Source of the DNA: Eleusine coracana subsp. coracana
Lineage: Eukaryota > Streptophyta > Magnoliopsida > Poales > Poaceae
Length of the DNA stretch: 64,000 nucleotides
NCBI GenBank assembly: GCA_032690845.1
Contig: CM064426.1
Coordinates: 71,040,403 to 71,104,402, forward strand
Direction: 5' to 3'
Below are positions 11,782 through 22,039 of this stretch, in pieces. Position 1 is the first letter of the stretch, and the number at the start of each line of letters is the position of its first letter. The notes under the pieces are model-generated. The model ran no database searches. It worked only from the letters and a program-made list of their open reading frames with translations, and was not told where the DNA came from. The translations under genes were made by a program, and so were the position numbers.

Positions 11782-12024
11782 TCAGCTTCTCGATTGTGCA
11801 GCACTGTGCCGAGTGCAAAGGAGGTCTGGACTTCGATCAGATGAGCTTGAAAAATAGTGCTTCAACTTCCTAGAGGTGATCAACAATGCATACAATAACT
11901 TCAAAATCTGTTGGTATCTTACTTTGGAGGGTCCAAGGACCTCACTCACAAAATAGACAGGGTGTTGTACTTTTTGTATATGTCCCTCTTCTTCTCGATC
12001 GACTGTTAAAACAGTATTACTCAC
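11782..12024 (-). CDS. Gypsy RNase H / connection fragment
   Basis: The frame has HPVYFVSEVLGPSKVRYQQI and KLLYALLITSRKLKHYF, the typical ribonuclease H tether of plant gypsy polyproteins. The frame is lost on both sides. Confidence 0.8.
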   Translation of the reverse strand: MSNTVLTVDREEEGHIQKVQHPVYFVSEVLGPSKVRYQQILKLLYALLITSRKLKHYFSSSSDRSPDLLCTRHSAAQSRS

Positions 12025-12051
12025 AACTTGGGTTGTGGCCGATATGTAAAA

Positions 12052-12814
12052 TTAATGTTTTTCTCCAGGCTCCGGAGGCATCAATTCGTCCAATGCCGAC
12101 TGCGCCTCTTCGGTCCAGACGAAGTTGTCCTGCTTTTTAAGCAGTCGAAAAAGTGGTAACCCCCTAACCCTCAATTGGGAAATAAAGCGACTCAAGGATG
12201 CCATGCATCTGGTCAGCTTCTGAACATCCCTTTGAGAATTAGGTGGCCCCATACCAAGGATCGCCTTGATTTTATCCGGGTTAGCCTCTATACCTGGTTT
12301 CAAAACGATGTAACCGAGTAGCTTTCCCGAAGGAACCCCAAAAACACACTTCTTAGGAAGGTCTTCAACGCTCCGAGTCTTGACAACGATGTCATCAACA
12401 TATGCTTCTGTGTTCCGACCGATCTGAGCAGCAAGGCAGCGTTGAATACCTCATTGGTAAGTTGCGCCAGCGTTTCTTTAGACCGAATGGCATAGTAATA
12501 TAGCAATAGGCGCCGAAGGGTGTTATAAAGGAAGTCTTGATCTGATCTTTGATCCTTAGTGGAATCTGGTGATAGCCTGAATAGGCATCTAGAAAGCTTA
12601 AAAGCTCACACCCGGCTGTTGAGTCTACAATCTGATCAATACGAGGAAGAGCGAAAGGGTCTTTAGGACAGACCTTGTTGAGATCGGTATAATCGACACA
12701 CATCCTCCGCTCTTTATTCTTCTTTGGTACAAGGACTGGATTGGCTAACCAGTCAGGATAATACACCTCCTTTATAAACTTATCATCTAATAATCTAACT
12801 ATCTCCTTCTTCAT
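12052..12814 (-). pseudogene. Gypsy reverse transcriptase, frameshifted
   Basis: Successive frames carry ANPVLVPKKNKERRMCVDYT, FLDAYSGYHQIPL (first catalytic Asp), TPFGAYCYITMPFGLK and AYVDDIVV (catalytic YVDD at about 12388-12402). A thumb part with PDKIKAILGM follows. The shift between the palm part and YVDD near 12480 separates catalytic blocks into different frames. Confidence 0.9.
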
Positions 12815-13201
12815 GGCGTCCTTGTGATCTTGCGCGAATCTTCTAAGCCTCTGACGAACGGGGGTAGCCCCAGGAGGTACCCTTAACTCATGCTCAATCT
12901 TTTCCCTAGGAACTCTCGGTATGTCAGATGGTTTCCATGCAAAGATGTCCCTGTTTCCCTGGAGGAAAAGAGTGAGCGCGAGTTCCTATTTCTCGTCAAG
13001 GTTGGTCCCAGCATAAGTAACCTTATCAGGGTCTTCTAGATCAAGCATGATCTCCTTGGTTTGGATGTCATCGGTCTGGATCTTGTCCTTGGTAGGCTTC
13101 TTCGTTGGAACCGCTGCTTCAGTCTGCTCCTCCATGCCGACTGCCTTCTGGATCTCCTTCTGGTCGAACAGCATTAACTGTTTAGTGGTCATCTCACAAC
13201 T

Positions 13202-13762
13202 CTACACATCACAATCGAAAGAATTCCGAAGATCAGAGTGGAGGGAGATTATTCCATTCGGACCCGGCATCTTGAGGGTGAGATATGGATAATGCGGGAC
13301 TGCCATGAATTTAGCCATCGTTGGTCGAACGATGATAGCATGGTATGCCGAGTCGAAATCTACCACCTGAAAGATAATGCGCTCGGTCCGGAAGTTCTCA
13401 CGGGTACCAAAGGTGACTGGCAGACTGATTTGTCCAATAGGAACTGAAGTCTTGCCGGGCACAATCCCATGGAAAGGTGAAGAACTCGGTTGAAGGTCAT
13501 TGACTGACAAACCGAGCTCTTGAACAGTTTTGGTGAAGATTAAGTCAAAACTGCTTCCTCCAAAATTGAGTACTTTGTTGAACTTAACCTCCTTCATCGT
13601 GGCAGCTAGCACCAGTGGGTATCGACCTAGTTTCGGTAAATGTTTGGGATGGTCCGACCGATCAAAAGTGATTGGTATTTTAGACCACCTCATGAATTGA
13701 GGCGCAGCTGGTTCCACCGAGTTGATCTCCCGAAGTTTCAGCTTCTGCTTACGCTTGGACAC
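13202..13762 (-). CDS. Gypsy aspartic protease region
   Basis: Pepsin-like retroelement protease region between gag and RT. The usual D-G-G/S active-site triad is replaced by F-G-G in VLNFGGSSFDLIF, so the catalytic Asp appears lost. Flanking text (FRTERIIFQVVDFDSAYHAI) matches the plant retroelement protease pattern. Confidence 0.75.
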   Translation of the reverse strand: MSKRKQKLKLREINSVEPAAPQFMRWSKIPITFDRSDHPKHLPKLGRYPLVLAATMKEVKFNKVLNFGGSSFDLIFTKTVQELGLSVNDLQPSSSPFHGIVPGKTSVPIGQISLPVTFGTRENFRTERIIFQVVDFDSAYHAIIVRPTMAKFMAVPHYPYLTLKMPGPNGIISLHSDLRNSFDCDV

Positions 13763-13809
13763 ATAGGCATCTGGGCCTCCGAAGATAAAGTTGACTTCCT
13801 TGCGGGCTC

Positions 13810-14568
13810 CTAGAATTCTCCTGAGTCGTCCTTGTCGTCATCATCCTTAGTTTTGTCTTTGCTATTGCGCCTCGGGGGATCTTTGGCCACCTTAAGCGCA
13901 GCTGTTGCAAAACCCTTCAGCCGATAGCAATCCTTCGCCTTGTGGTTCCCCTTTGGGTGCAAAAGACATGGGCCACTCAGCAGCTTGTCCGTGGACGGTT
14001 GGTTTGTTCGAGGGTTCTTCTGGAATCGGTCTACTGTGTGAACCGTGTTGTCAGACTTCCTCTTCTTGTCCTTCTTGGAGGATTCGGGCTTGTCCGACCG
14101 CTTCTCCTTGCCTTTTCCCCGGATGTCATCTAATGCCAACTCTCCTGATGCAAATTTATCAGTGATCTCGAAGCACTCCTGAGCGGTCAGCTTGAGGTCA
14201 TGATTCCTCCGACCGATCTCTTGGACCAAATCATCACTGCGGATGCCTCCTTGGAAGGCAGCAATGATTTGTTGATCCGGAACATAGGGGATCTCAGTCT
14301 TCTTGGTGCAGAAATGCTTGATGTAATCGCGAAGGGGTTCGTCAGTCTTTTGCTTGATCCGAGTGAGGTCAAAGTGGTTGCCCGATCGGTTGCAGTAAGC
14401 TTGGAAGCTTTCTATGAGCTTCTTGTTAAGGTCTCCCCAAGACGTGATTGACTCTGGAAGAGACGTGAGCCATATCTGAACAGCTGGATCCAGGTAGACC
14501 GGAAGGTAATAAGCCATTACGTATGAATCACCTCCAGTCGACCGAATCGCCGTGCTGTAGAGCTGCAA
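13810..14568 (-). CDS. Gypsy gag, capsid part
   Basis: It has the Retrotrans_gag pattern: PAVQIWLTSLPESITSW, DLNKKLIESFQAYC, RDYIKHFCTKKTEIP. A basic Lys-rich stretch follows, then CLLHPKGNHKAKDC, a shortened zinc-knuckle-like motif. It is open for 252 codons. The gag N-terminal part continues upstream in other frames (15289-15915). Confidence 0.85.
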   Translation of the reverse strand: MQLYSTAIRSTGGDSYVMAYYLPVYLDPAVQIWLTSLPESITSWGDLNKKLIESFQAYCNRSGNHFDLTRIKQKTDEPLRDYIKHFCTKKTEIPYVPDQQIIAAFQGGIRSDDLVQEIGRRNHDLKLTAQECFEITDKFASGELALDDIRGKGKEKRSDKPESSKKDKKRKSDNTVHTVDRFQKNPRTNQPSTDKLLSGPCLLHPKGNHKAKDCYRLKGFATAALKVAKDPPRRNSKDKTKDDDDKDDSGEF

Positions 14569-14846
14569 CCACTCTCGGGGGTTGGTCTGACCATCATATT
14601 TTTTGATGGGGACCGGTTTGAATCCTTTTGGCCATCGAGCTATATAAAGCCTAGGGATGTAAGCTTTGATGCCATCGATCTCGTCATCAGTTGGCGTTGG
14701 CGACCGCCTATGCCGGTCTGGGGACGGAGTTGGGCGGCGGCTGTGTTGCGGACCAACATCATCATCGTGACAACATCTTCGATTGTCATCGTTATTGTTA
14801 TCACGCCAATCCTGATCGTCACGTCGATGACGGTCGTCACGATTAT

Positions 14847-15035
14847 CTCTTGGAGGAGGATCTTGACGGTCCTCTCGTCGGTTGTCCTATCGGTCATCCC
14901 GACGATCTTCTCTTGGAGGAGGATCTTGATGGTCCTCTTGTCGGTTGTCCCATTGGTTGTTCCGACGATCTTCCCTTGGAGGAGGATCTTGGCGGTCTTC
15001 TCATCGATTGTCCCGTCGGTTGTCCCGTCGGCCTT
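14847..15035 (-). repeat. 63-bp minisatellite in gag, 3 units
   Basis: CTCTTGGAGGAGGATCTT recurs at 14847, 14910 and (as CCCTTGG..) 14973, an exact 63-base period. Since 63 is divisible by three, the repeat keeps the gag frame and encodes an Arg/Asp-rich 21-residue repeat between the N-terminal part and capsid. Confidence 0.9.
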
Positions 15036-15288
15036 CCATCCTCCGATGATGACGTTCTTCCTCATAGCGTCGGTTATCCTGAGCACGTTCTTCATAATGA
15101 GTTGATGGTGTCTCATCCATCACGGATACTGAGAGAATTTCTCAAATCTTCACGCCTATGCCGACCTCGCAAAGATGCGTGGCTAGACCCTGTGACCGAC
15201 TGAGACTTTGCAGCATCTTGAGCTGCAGCCGCCTTCAGCATAGCCACCGCCTTCTGCATCGTAGGAGTCTGATAATGCGCATCGACCA

Positions 15289-15915
15289 TTAGAGTGTCGA
15301 GCAATGTCTTGGCCCCAGTGATGTTGTTCTAGGGTTGTGGTAGACCTTGACATCATCCACTTCAAGATCGGGGCCGAGATCCAGTCGGCGTGCATAGCGT
15401 GAACCGCGCGATCCTCTTGGTTGACGGCGATGACCGACCGATAGATCATTAGCTGGAGGGTTTTCATCTCGTGGAATCGGTTCTTCTTCATGACCATCAT
15501 CTTCATGACCATCTTCTAGGTCGTCATCTTGGTCACCTTCGTGGTTCCCATCTACAGGATCTACTATGTCCACCATGTTGACTGTATGGGGATATGGGTG
15601 AGCTGATCCGATCGAGTCCTCATCAAAGGACCGATCCAACTTTGAATCGTTCCCGAAGGAAGGATCTTCGTCCTCGGATCCGAGTGGGACCAATATGGGG
15701 ATCATGTCAGATGACCTCGGTGATCGCGCCATGGAGCTGGCTGCGGCCGAGTCGGATCTGTGGTTTTCCAGACCTAGGGCTCCATTGTCACTGATCGTGA
15801 AGTCAAGCGATCCGAAGGAGATCTTGAAGTCCGGCGAGTACTGGATGGTGGGAATTTCGGCCATCGTAGTCGACAGAGAATCCCGACGAGCCTTATCCCC
15901 TTCCTGGCGCGCCAA
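15289..15915 (-). CDS. Gypsy gag, N-terminal part
   Basis: 208-codon frame starting next to the primer-binding site. It is Ser-rich, then has a strongly acidic Asp/Glu run (residues about 110-150), and is followed in other frames by Arg-rich text. Position and composition match the leading gag region of RIRE2-like elements. Confidence 0.65.
   Translation of the reverse strand: MARQEGDKARRDSLSTTMAEIPTIQYSPDFKISFGSLDFTISDNGALGLENHRSDSAAASSMARSPRSSDMIPILVPLGSEDEDPSFGNDSKLDRSFDEDSIGSAHPYPHTVNMVDIVDPVDGNHEGDQDDDLEDGHEDDGHEEEPIPRDENPPANDLSVGHRRQPRGSRGSRYARRLDLGPDLEVDDVKVYHNPRTTSLGPRHCSTL
15897..15915 (-). other. Primer-binding site of the gypsy element
   Basis: Immediately inside the 5' LTR (minus strand) is TTGGCGCGCCAGGAAGGGG, a TGGCGC-type site of the kind used by plant gypsy elements for tRNA priming. 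The exact tRNA was not determined. Confidence 0.55.
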
Positions 15916-15916
15916 C

Positions 15917-16338
15917 TGTCGAAGCTTAAGATCGACTGTAATTATATATAGGGCTACGTCGAGACTAAGAACTACGATGGTTACACAAGATGCCGAGTTA
16001 TACAGGTTCGGACCCTCTCGATGAGAGTAAAAACCCTACGTCCTGTGTTATGTGTATTGTATTGATGTTGTGCAACTTGTATCGCTTGTCTAATTGTTGT
16101 CGCTCTCTCCCTCGATGGGGAGTACCCTGCCGCCTTATATATCTGGTCGGCAGGGGGTATACGAATAGTCCTAGTTGTAACTCTTAAGGATTTACATAAA
16201 AAGTCTATCTCTAAATGCCTTGTGCTCCAAGCCGAGTCGGTCGGCTTCCTTGTTGATGAAGTACCAGGTCGGCCACCGACTTAGTCTTTTATGAGGATAC
16301 TTGCTGTATGAAGATACCCGTAAAGCAAGTATCCCACA
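15917..16338 (-). repeat. 5' LTR of the gypsy element
   Basis: 422 bp, TGTCGAAG..CCCACA, partner of 5334-5739 and 16 bases longer because of small indels (for example near 16300). Adjacent host base run CTTTC is the target duplication. Confidence 0.93.
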
Positions 16339-17640
16339 CTTTCAAATTTCCTCTACAGGCTGCCAATTTTGTATTTTCCTTATTTTTCTTTTTTTCTTCC
16401 ATTTTTCTCTCGTCTCGTTCTCCTCTTCCTCTCCCGAATCGAGCAGTAGCAAGAAAGAAAAAAAATACAGCGCACACAGCACGACGCCGGGGGCGGGCGC
16501 AGCTTGGCCGCTACTGGCATCCTTTCGGCCTGCCTCCTCTGCTCGACGGCGCCGCCCTATCCAAGCCCATCGCCACGGGAGCAGGCGGAGCTCGAGCGCG
16601 ACGCGGCGTGGCGCACGCGGGCATGCCCTAGAGCTCGGGCGCGGGGCGACATGGGTAGAGAGCGGGAGCGGGCTCTCGGGTGATGCGCAGCCGCGGCGGC
16701 AGGAGCAGGGCGAGCAGGGCGACGGAGCGAAGCGTAGTGGGGAGGAGGAGGCCTGGATCTTGCCGCGACCATCGATGAGCATGTGGGGTGGCGCCGACGC
16801 AGGCCGCCGCTTCCCTCCCTCGGTCCCCCTCCAACTCGCTCCTCCTTGTCTTCTCCGACGACGCGAGGCGAGGGCGGTGGAGCGAACACCAGATCGGGGC
16901 GACGTGATTGCGGGGAGCAGAGGAAGTCGACGACACCCGTAATCAGAGCCTCCACAGTGCCGGCAGGCGAGCAGGCCTGCGGGGAGGATGGCGACGCCGG
17001 GGAGCGGGCGATTGCAGGAGAGGGCGAAGGCGTCGTCGGGAAGGAAGTCAACGACGGGGAGGAGGCCGACGACGCCATCGAGGAGGCGGCGTGCGGGGAG
17101 GAAGCGGATGGATGGAGACTTTTTTTTTGTTCTGACATGTGGGTACCACAAAGTATAGGAGCCATATATAAAACTTCTATTGGAGTTGGTATAAAATTGG
17201 GCTTCTATTTTTATAATGGGCTTGTAAAATATGGTAAAATGACAAAAGTAAGGTGTTGGAGAGGAGAATTGAACCAAAGACCACTTGTAGTTGAAGAAAT
17301 GACATTCCCACCAAGCTAGAATAACTTTTATATGTAGTAGAAGTAATAATTCTATTAATATATTTCTAAACGGGTCATATCGTCTTAGTGCATAAACCCT
17401 TATGATCATTTCGCGAACTTTGTGTAACTCTTCCACTTGTAGTAAAAATTATGGTGTCCTTGCCCGATAATAAGAACTAGCCGGTACCGGTCTTGAGGCC
17501 TGCTCCTCGACCCAGACATGACCCTTACCACCGGGCCGTGTCGACATGGGCCTTAATATCAGGGGGTGTGCTGAGTTCAAGCCATGCTTTTTTTTAAAGG
17601 CTTCGTGCCAGCTCGCTTGACCCGGCCTCTTTGGACAGCC
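16339..17640. other. Mixed GC-rich then AT-rich intergenic DNA
   Basis: 16470-17130 is GC-rich with long overlapping frames on both strands (one of 364 codons on the minus strand) but no domain, biased composition and no splice logic. It resembles the GC-rich bodies of plant transposons. 17150-17470 is AT-rich. Confidence 0.5.
17250..17325 (-). repeat. tRNA-like sequence with A and B boxes (SINE-like)
   Basis: The minus strand reads TAGCTTGGTGGGA (A-box-like) and, about 40 bases on, GGTTCAATTCTCC (B-box-like), a pol III internal-promoter layout. The B box departs from GGTTCGANNCC and no cloverleaf closes well, so it is not a working tRNA; a tRNA-derived SINE or transposon end is likelier. 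Confidence 0.35.
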
Positions 17641-17644
17641 TAGA

Positions 17645-17697
17645 GTACATGGACCCAGAGTGCATGGTCTGGTCACTGGCAGGGCCAACTCCCGAGG
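17645..17697 (+). pseudogene. Kinase activation-segment relic
   Basis: GTACATGGACCCAGAGTGC and the following CACTGGCAGGGCCAAC match the GYMDPECMVTGRAN segment of the kinase at 29083-29122, with a 4-base insertion. It is only about 50 bases long, a scrap of a further receptor-kinase copy. Confidence 0.6.
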
Positions 17698-17756
17698 CTC
17701 GCAAAAACAGTTATCTATTGATACAAAATATGATGCAACTGAAAATATAGATGTCT

Positions 17757-18530
17757 AAACGGGTCGCCCGGCACGGCAAGGCCCAAGCATGGAAAGGCCC
17801 GACCCATTTAGCATCGGGCCGGCACGGCACGCTATTCATTCTGGGTCATGCGGTGCTGGCCCACGTGCTAGCCCCCCAGCTCGTGGCACGGCACGCCTAG
17901 AGATAGCCATGCTGGGCCGGCCCATTAGGCCCAACATGCCTAGTAGCGTGCAGAGCCCGTCAAGCACGGCGGCACACCCGCAGCGAGTAGCCCTGCGCAC
18001 CTTCTATTGCAAGGTAGAGGAGGAGGGAGCGGAGAGGAGTGTCGGCATCGAGGGCGCGGAGAGGAACGTTGGCGTCGCGAGTGAGGGGCCGAGGAGTGGA
18101 GGCGACTGCCGAAGACTGACCTCGCGGGCGGAGAGGAGGGTGCTGCGATGGTTTGGCTAAGGAGCAAACGCGGTGCAGATTCGACCGAGTGGAGGAGAGA
18201 GGAGGAGCGTCGGTCGTCGGGTGCAGGTTTGACGGGGAGGGCGCGACAGAGGGGGTAGAGCGGCGACAAGAGGGGTGGTTCAGGGCGGGATGGGAGGAGG
18301 GTCGACGAGGATGGGGGAGGGTCAGGAAGAGTGAAAATTTTAAGGTTTAATTTATTTTTATATGAGCAATGTTTATGGGCCGTGCTCTAATGGGCTTTTA
18401 TCATGCCTATTCGTGCCTGCCCTAATCCGGCTATGACCGTGCCGCCCCCGTGTCGGACTGGCGGCCCACAAAATCGCGCTTTGTTCCCGCCCACTTGACC
18501 CGTTCCGGTTTGGTGATCTATAGCTGGAAA
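17757..18530. mobile_element. Probable non-autonomous DNA transposon with GGCCGGCACGG-rich ends
   Basis: The left end (CTAAACGGGTCGCCCGGCACGG) and the reverse complement of the right end (CCAAACCGGAACGGGTC) are loosely similar. Both ends are full of GGCACG/GGGCC words and the middle is GC-rich. Boundaries and target duplication are not certain. Confidence 0.4.
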
Positions 18531-18589
18531 CAATATTGGGCAAAGAAACCATCGTGGGCCAAATGGGACTAGGATGTGCGAGTTAGCAG

Positions 18590-19035
18590 CGCCCCACGCC
18601 CGAGCAGGCTCTGGATTGGACTCGGCTGGGCCGGAGGATTAAGAAAATAAAGAAAAGCGTCTAGTTGAGCTTGTTTGTTTTTTCCTTTGAATGCGTGCAG
18701 TGCAAGATTTGAGACAAAGGTCCTTTGTCGATGCCTACATGGGTCCAGATCAATTCTACAAAAATAATATAATGCGCATCATGTGAAGTCCAGAATCTTT
18801 ACATTTGTTTTCGTGAGCCGTTTTAATTTAATCTGGTCCGTGTTGCTTGAGCTCCGAACTTGAACAAGTAGTGGCATACTGCCTACGTTGGATCCAAAGC
18901 ACCGTCTGCTTATTACAAACTGGAGCTCCTTAATCCCGCTGATCACTGCATCAACGACGAAGCCATCAAGAGCCGTCCGTAGAAGGCAGCAGCAGCAGCA
19001 GCTACCTGCACGTAGGCCTCTCCGTCTTCTTCCAG
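18590..19035 (+). promoter_or_regulatory. Promoter and 5' UTR exon of TKP-A
   Basis: This stretch is colinear with 48030-48475 upstream of TKP-B. A conserved block GCAGCAGC..CTTCTTCCAG|GTT ends at a splice donor (exon end 19035) matching 48475, marking a non-coding first exon. At the place where TKP-B has CTTATTATAAACTGG this copy has CTTATTACAAACTGG, so a TATA-like element may be lost. Confidence 0.5.
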
Positions 19036-20743
19036 GTTAAGGCTCGATTTTACCAATCCTATCTTGCGTAGGCCCTACTATTAGCTAGGAACGTTCCAGC
19101 GGATCGATGCTTGAGTATAGGATGTTTCTATGTTTCGTAACAAATCCATTATTCAAGGAAATGTTTTCGAATCTTACCAGCTGGTTCGTCATTTTCGAAT
19201 CTCCATGGAGTATGCTAGATGAGAAAGGTTTGTCACTGTTGTTTATGGCACCCTAAAGGTCAACGGAGGAAGGTTCATGCATCATATACTATTTTTTTCC
19301 TCTTCATATTATGCAATCACAAATGATATGGGGCAAAAGACAGGTTACTGCCCTGATCTTGAACCTCCTTTGATAAATCGATTTACATTTGTGTAGGGGG
19401 CTCGCTCTCCGTAGATTATTCAAAGGAACCTTTTTTTTTTTTTGCAAGGAACTTCTTTTGAACGGGCTTTTGGGGCCTTGGGAATTACCAATCTTTATGA
19501 TTAGTTGAAATTAACTTAGTTGCCTATTTCATTATGCGTCACCTTTGAGTGTTTTAGGCTTGATTTTTTAACCATCTAATTTTGTGATGTGCCGCTGAGA
19601 CAGATTTATTATATTAGCTTTCAGCGCATTTTAAAGATAGATGGTTTGACCCAATGATCCAGAGCTGGTTGCAGATCCTTGTCCACGTTTGTGACTGCAA
19701 TCTTGTAATTTTATATTCCGAGTCACTTGACACTCATCATTCTCTTAGTTCTGCTTATTATTGTTCCTCCATTAATATACGATCATAACCCTACAGGGGA
19801 ACTGCAAATGGACTCGGAAGAAAGTGCGCGCAATCTCTTGGAGAATATGCTACTTGATCCAAGTGTAGAGCCGGCATATATGCCACTATCATTGCTAAAG
19901 TCCATAACAAATAATTTCTCTAATGATCGACGAATTGGCGTTGGTGGATTTGCAGAGGTTTACAGGGTATCAGTACTCTCAACAGCCCTGAAAAATAAAT
20001 CATGATTGGTTTGAAAAACTCATGCTAACGAGTGAATTCTATAACTATAGGGGCAACTTCAAAATGGTGCAGTCGCTGTAAAAAAGCTGAACCAAACGCT
20101 TGACGTGCATGAGAGAAAATTCCACCAAGAGATTGATAGTCTGCTGAGGGTGAAGCATAAAAATATAGTACGATTCCTGGGACATTGTTCTGACACACAA
20201 GGTAAAGTGTGGAAGTTAGGAGGGAAGAATGTCATAGCAGAAGAACGACAAAGGTTTCTCTGCTTTGAGTTTCTGCCAAAAGGAAGTCTTGATAAATATA
20301 TCAGTGGTAAGTTTCTATACATCTCATTTATAAGGAAAAAAAGTTATATTACTTGAGGGCTGCTATGTTCCAAGCTTCAGCTATGGACAATAGTATGGGC
20401 TCCCCATTAGTATTCATCATCGGGGTATTGAACATTCATTCCATTCTTAGTTTCCTTTATGTTCGAGGATGAAGCAACATTACAATCATGGATAATATTT
20501 TATTTGCCATTAAAGAAACCGGCAATCTTGTATTTTCCCTCAATATATCAATGATAGATGCTAACCACTTGTGTCACTAACAGCGGCATATAGGAGATCA
20601 GAAATATTTGCAATGGCATACAAAAAGTTATTATTTTTAATTAGATCAACTCTTTTGTAGATGCATCCCAAGGACTTGAATGGATGACACGCTTTCAACT
20701 AATAAAGGGGGTTTGTGAAGGTTTGCATTATCTTCACCAGCAA

Positions 20744-20752
20744 AAATTGTTC
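20744..20752 (+). other. Inactivating 1-base deletion in TKP-A
   Basis: TKP-A reads CAGCAAAAATTGTTCATTTAG and TKP-B CAGCAAAAGATTGTTCATTT at the same place. The lost base shifts the frame so that TTTAGATCTC gives TAG just before the catalytic Asp. Confidence 0.85.
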
Positions 20753-21100
20753 ATTTAGATCTCAAACCTGCAAATATACTTCTGGATCATCATAAGATGC
20801 CAAAAATTGCTGATTTTGGTCTCTCAAAGTGCTTTGATGAAAAACAAACCCGAGCAATAACTTCAAAGGTGTTTGGATCACAGTAAGCTAACTACAAGCA
20901 CAATTTCTTATGTTGGTTACGAATCACATTGCATTCATTTTGCTCTTGAGTTGCTCAAGCTACCAAAAAAATCATGCAGGGGTTACATGGCACCAGAATG
21001 CTACGGTGGAGTAATTACATTCAAGTCAGACATATATAGTCTTGGTATTGTAATAATAGAGATTTTAACGGGACAGAAGGGGTATCCGGAAATTGAGAAC

Positions 21101-22039
21101 GTAAGAACAGTCTTTTTCAAAATAAATGCCTAATGTTAATTTTATCATATTTTCTATCTTTCAATCGACTGAAAGCTTTCAGTCAATGGTTTGTTACTTT
21201 GTGTTTTGACTTTTCTTTTGTAGGATTATCTGTATAATAATTATAAATCATTTTATCTAGATCTGATGGCTCAAACCGATGATTGAAAGTTACTCTAACT
21301 CTCAGCTGACTGAAAATTAGCAAAACCCTAATTTTGTTTTGGTTCATTAAGGTAGGCATAGGCTTGGGCATGAGCACTGTACATGCCTTATCCCATGGCC
21401 TATTCATACAAGCCAAATGCATGATAGTTTGTATGCTATAAGTTTTAAAAATCAACAATTGAGAATGGTTACAGTTATTACTATATGTCCCTTTCTCAAT
21501 AAGGTGCATGCATATTTCTAGAATTTGACTAGCAATAATATACGCTTAATAATACAAAGGTGGTACCATTAGATTGCTATTTCAAGGATGATGATTTAAT
21601 ATCTGGTAATTATATGTTGGAAGAAGTATAAGTCAGGAGGCCATGACTCATGAAGTCACGGCATGGAGGGATTAGCAAGCTTTAATATTTCAATATTGTT
21701 TCATCATTATAATATATTGCCTTCTTCTCAATATTTTATGCAGGTCTTTGAATGTCGTCTAAAGTTATTTAATTTTATATATTATATTTTAGCTATACTG
21801 AAGAGTATATAATCATGTTAGGAATGATCAATATTATTTAGTGGTACAAATAAATCAAAGATTGATCGCAAACACTAAACCATATTTCCTCCGAAGCATC
21901 ATGACTGGTCAATTTTTTGTGCAACTATTAAAATAAATATATCACGAATAAATCCAGCATATATAACTTTCTCTCTTTTCTCTCTCTTTGTCTTTTGATA
22001 AGCAATGCAAGCTCATGATTCCCATGTCTGATTAATTAG
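21101..22039 (+). other. Intron 4 of TKP-A
   Basis: 939 bases, donor GTAAGA, acceptor ATTAATTAG. It is colinear in patches with the 1278-base intron of TKP-B, which is longer largely because of Stowaway-like insertions. Confidence 0.75.

Larger units (their letters stand above)
5334..16338 (-). mobile_element. Ty3/gypsy retrotransposon, Tat lineage (RIRE2-like), 11.0 kb, minus strand
   Basis: LTRs at 5334-5739 and 15917-16338 start TGTCGAAG and end CCCATA/CCCACA. The host flanks are CTTTC at 5329-5333 and CTTTC at 16339-16343, an exact 5-bp target duplication, so this is a complete single insertion. Genes run on the minus strand in the order gag, protease, RT, RNase H, second (archaeal-type) RNase H, integrase. 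The extra RNase H and the antisense gene beyond integrase identify the Tat branch of gypsy elements. Frameshifts and stops in pol and visible LTR divergence indicate an old, defective copy. It lies just downstream of the DUF26 pseudogene. Confidence 0.95.

Noticed and set aside
17250..17325. Functional tRNA gene
   Set aside because: A and B boxes are imperfect and no acceptor or anticodon stem closes.
16342..17436. 364-codon minus-strand open frame
   Set aside because: Composition follows a GC-rich block, overlapping frames are open on both strands, and no domain, signal or splice pattern is seen.
19727..19807. Hydrophobic in-frame extension ahead of the TKP-A ATG
   Set aside because: It lies within the 5' intron before CCCTACAG, lacks an ATG, and is out of frame in TKP-B, so it is not a membrane anchor.
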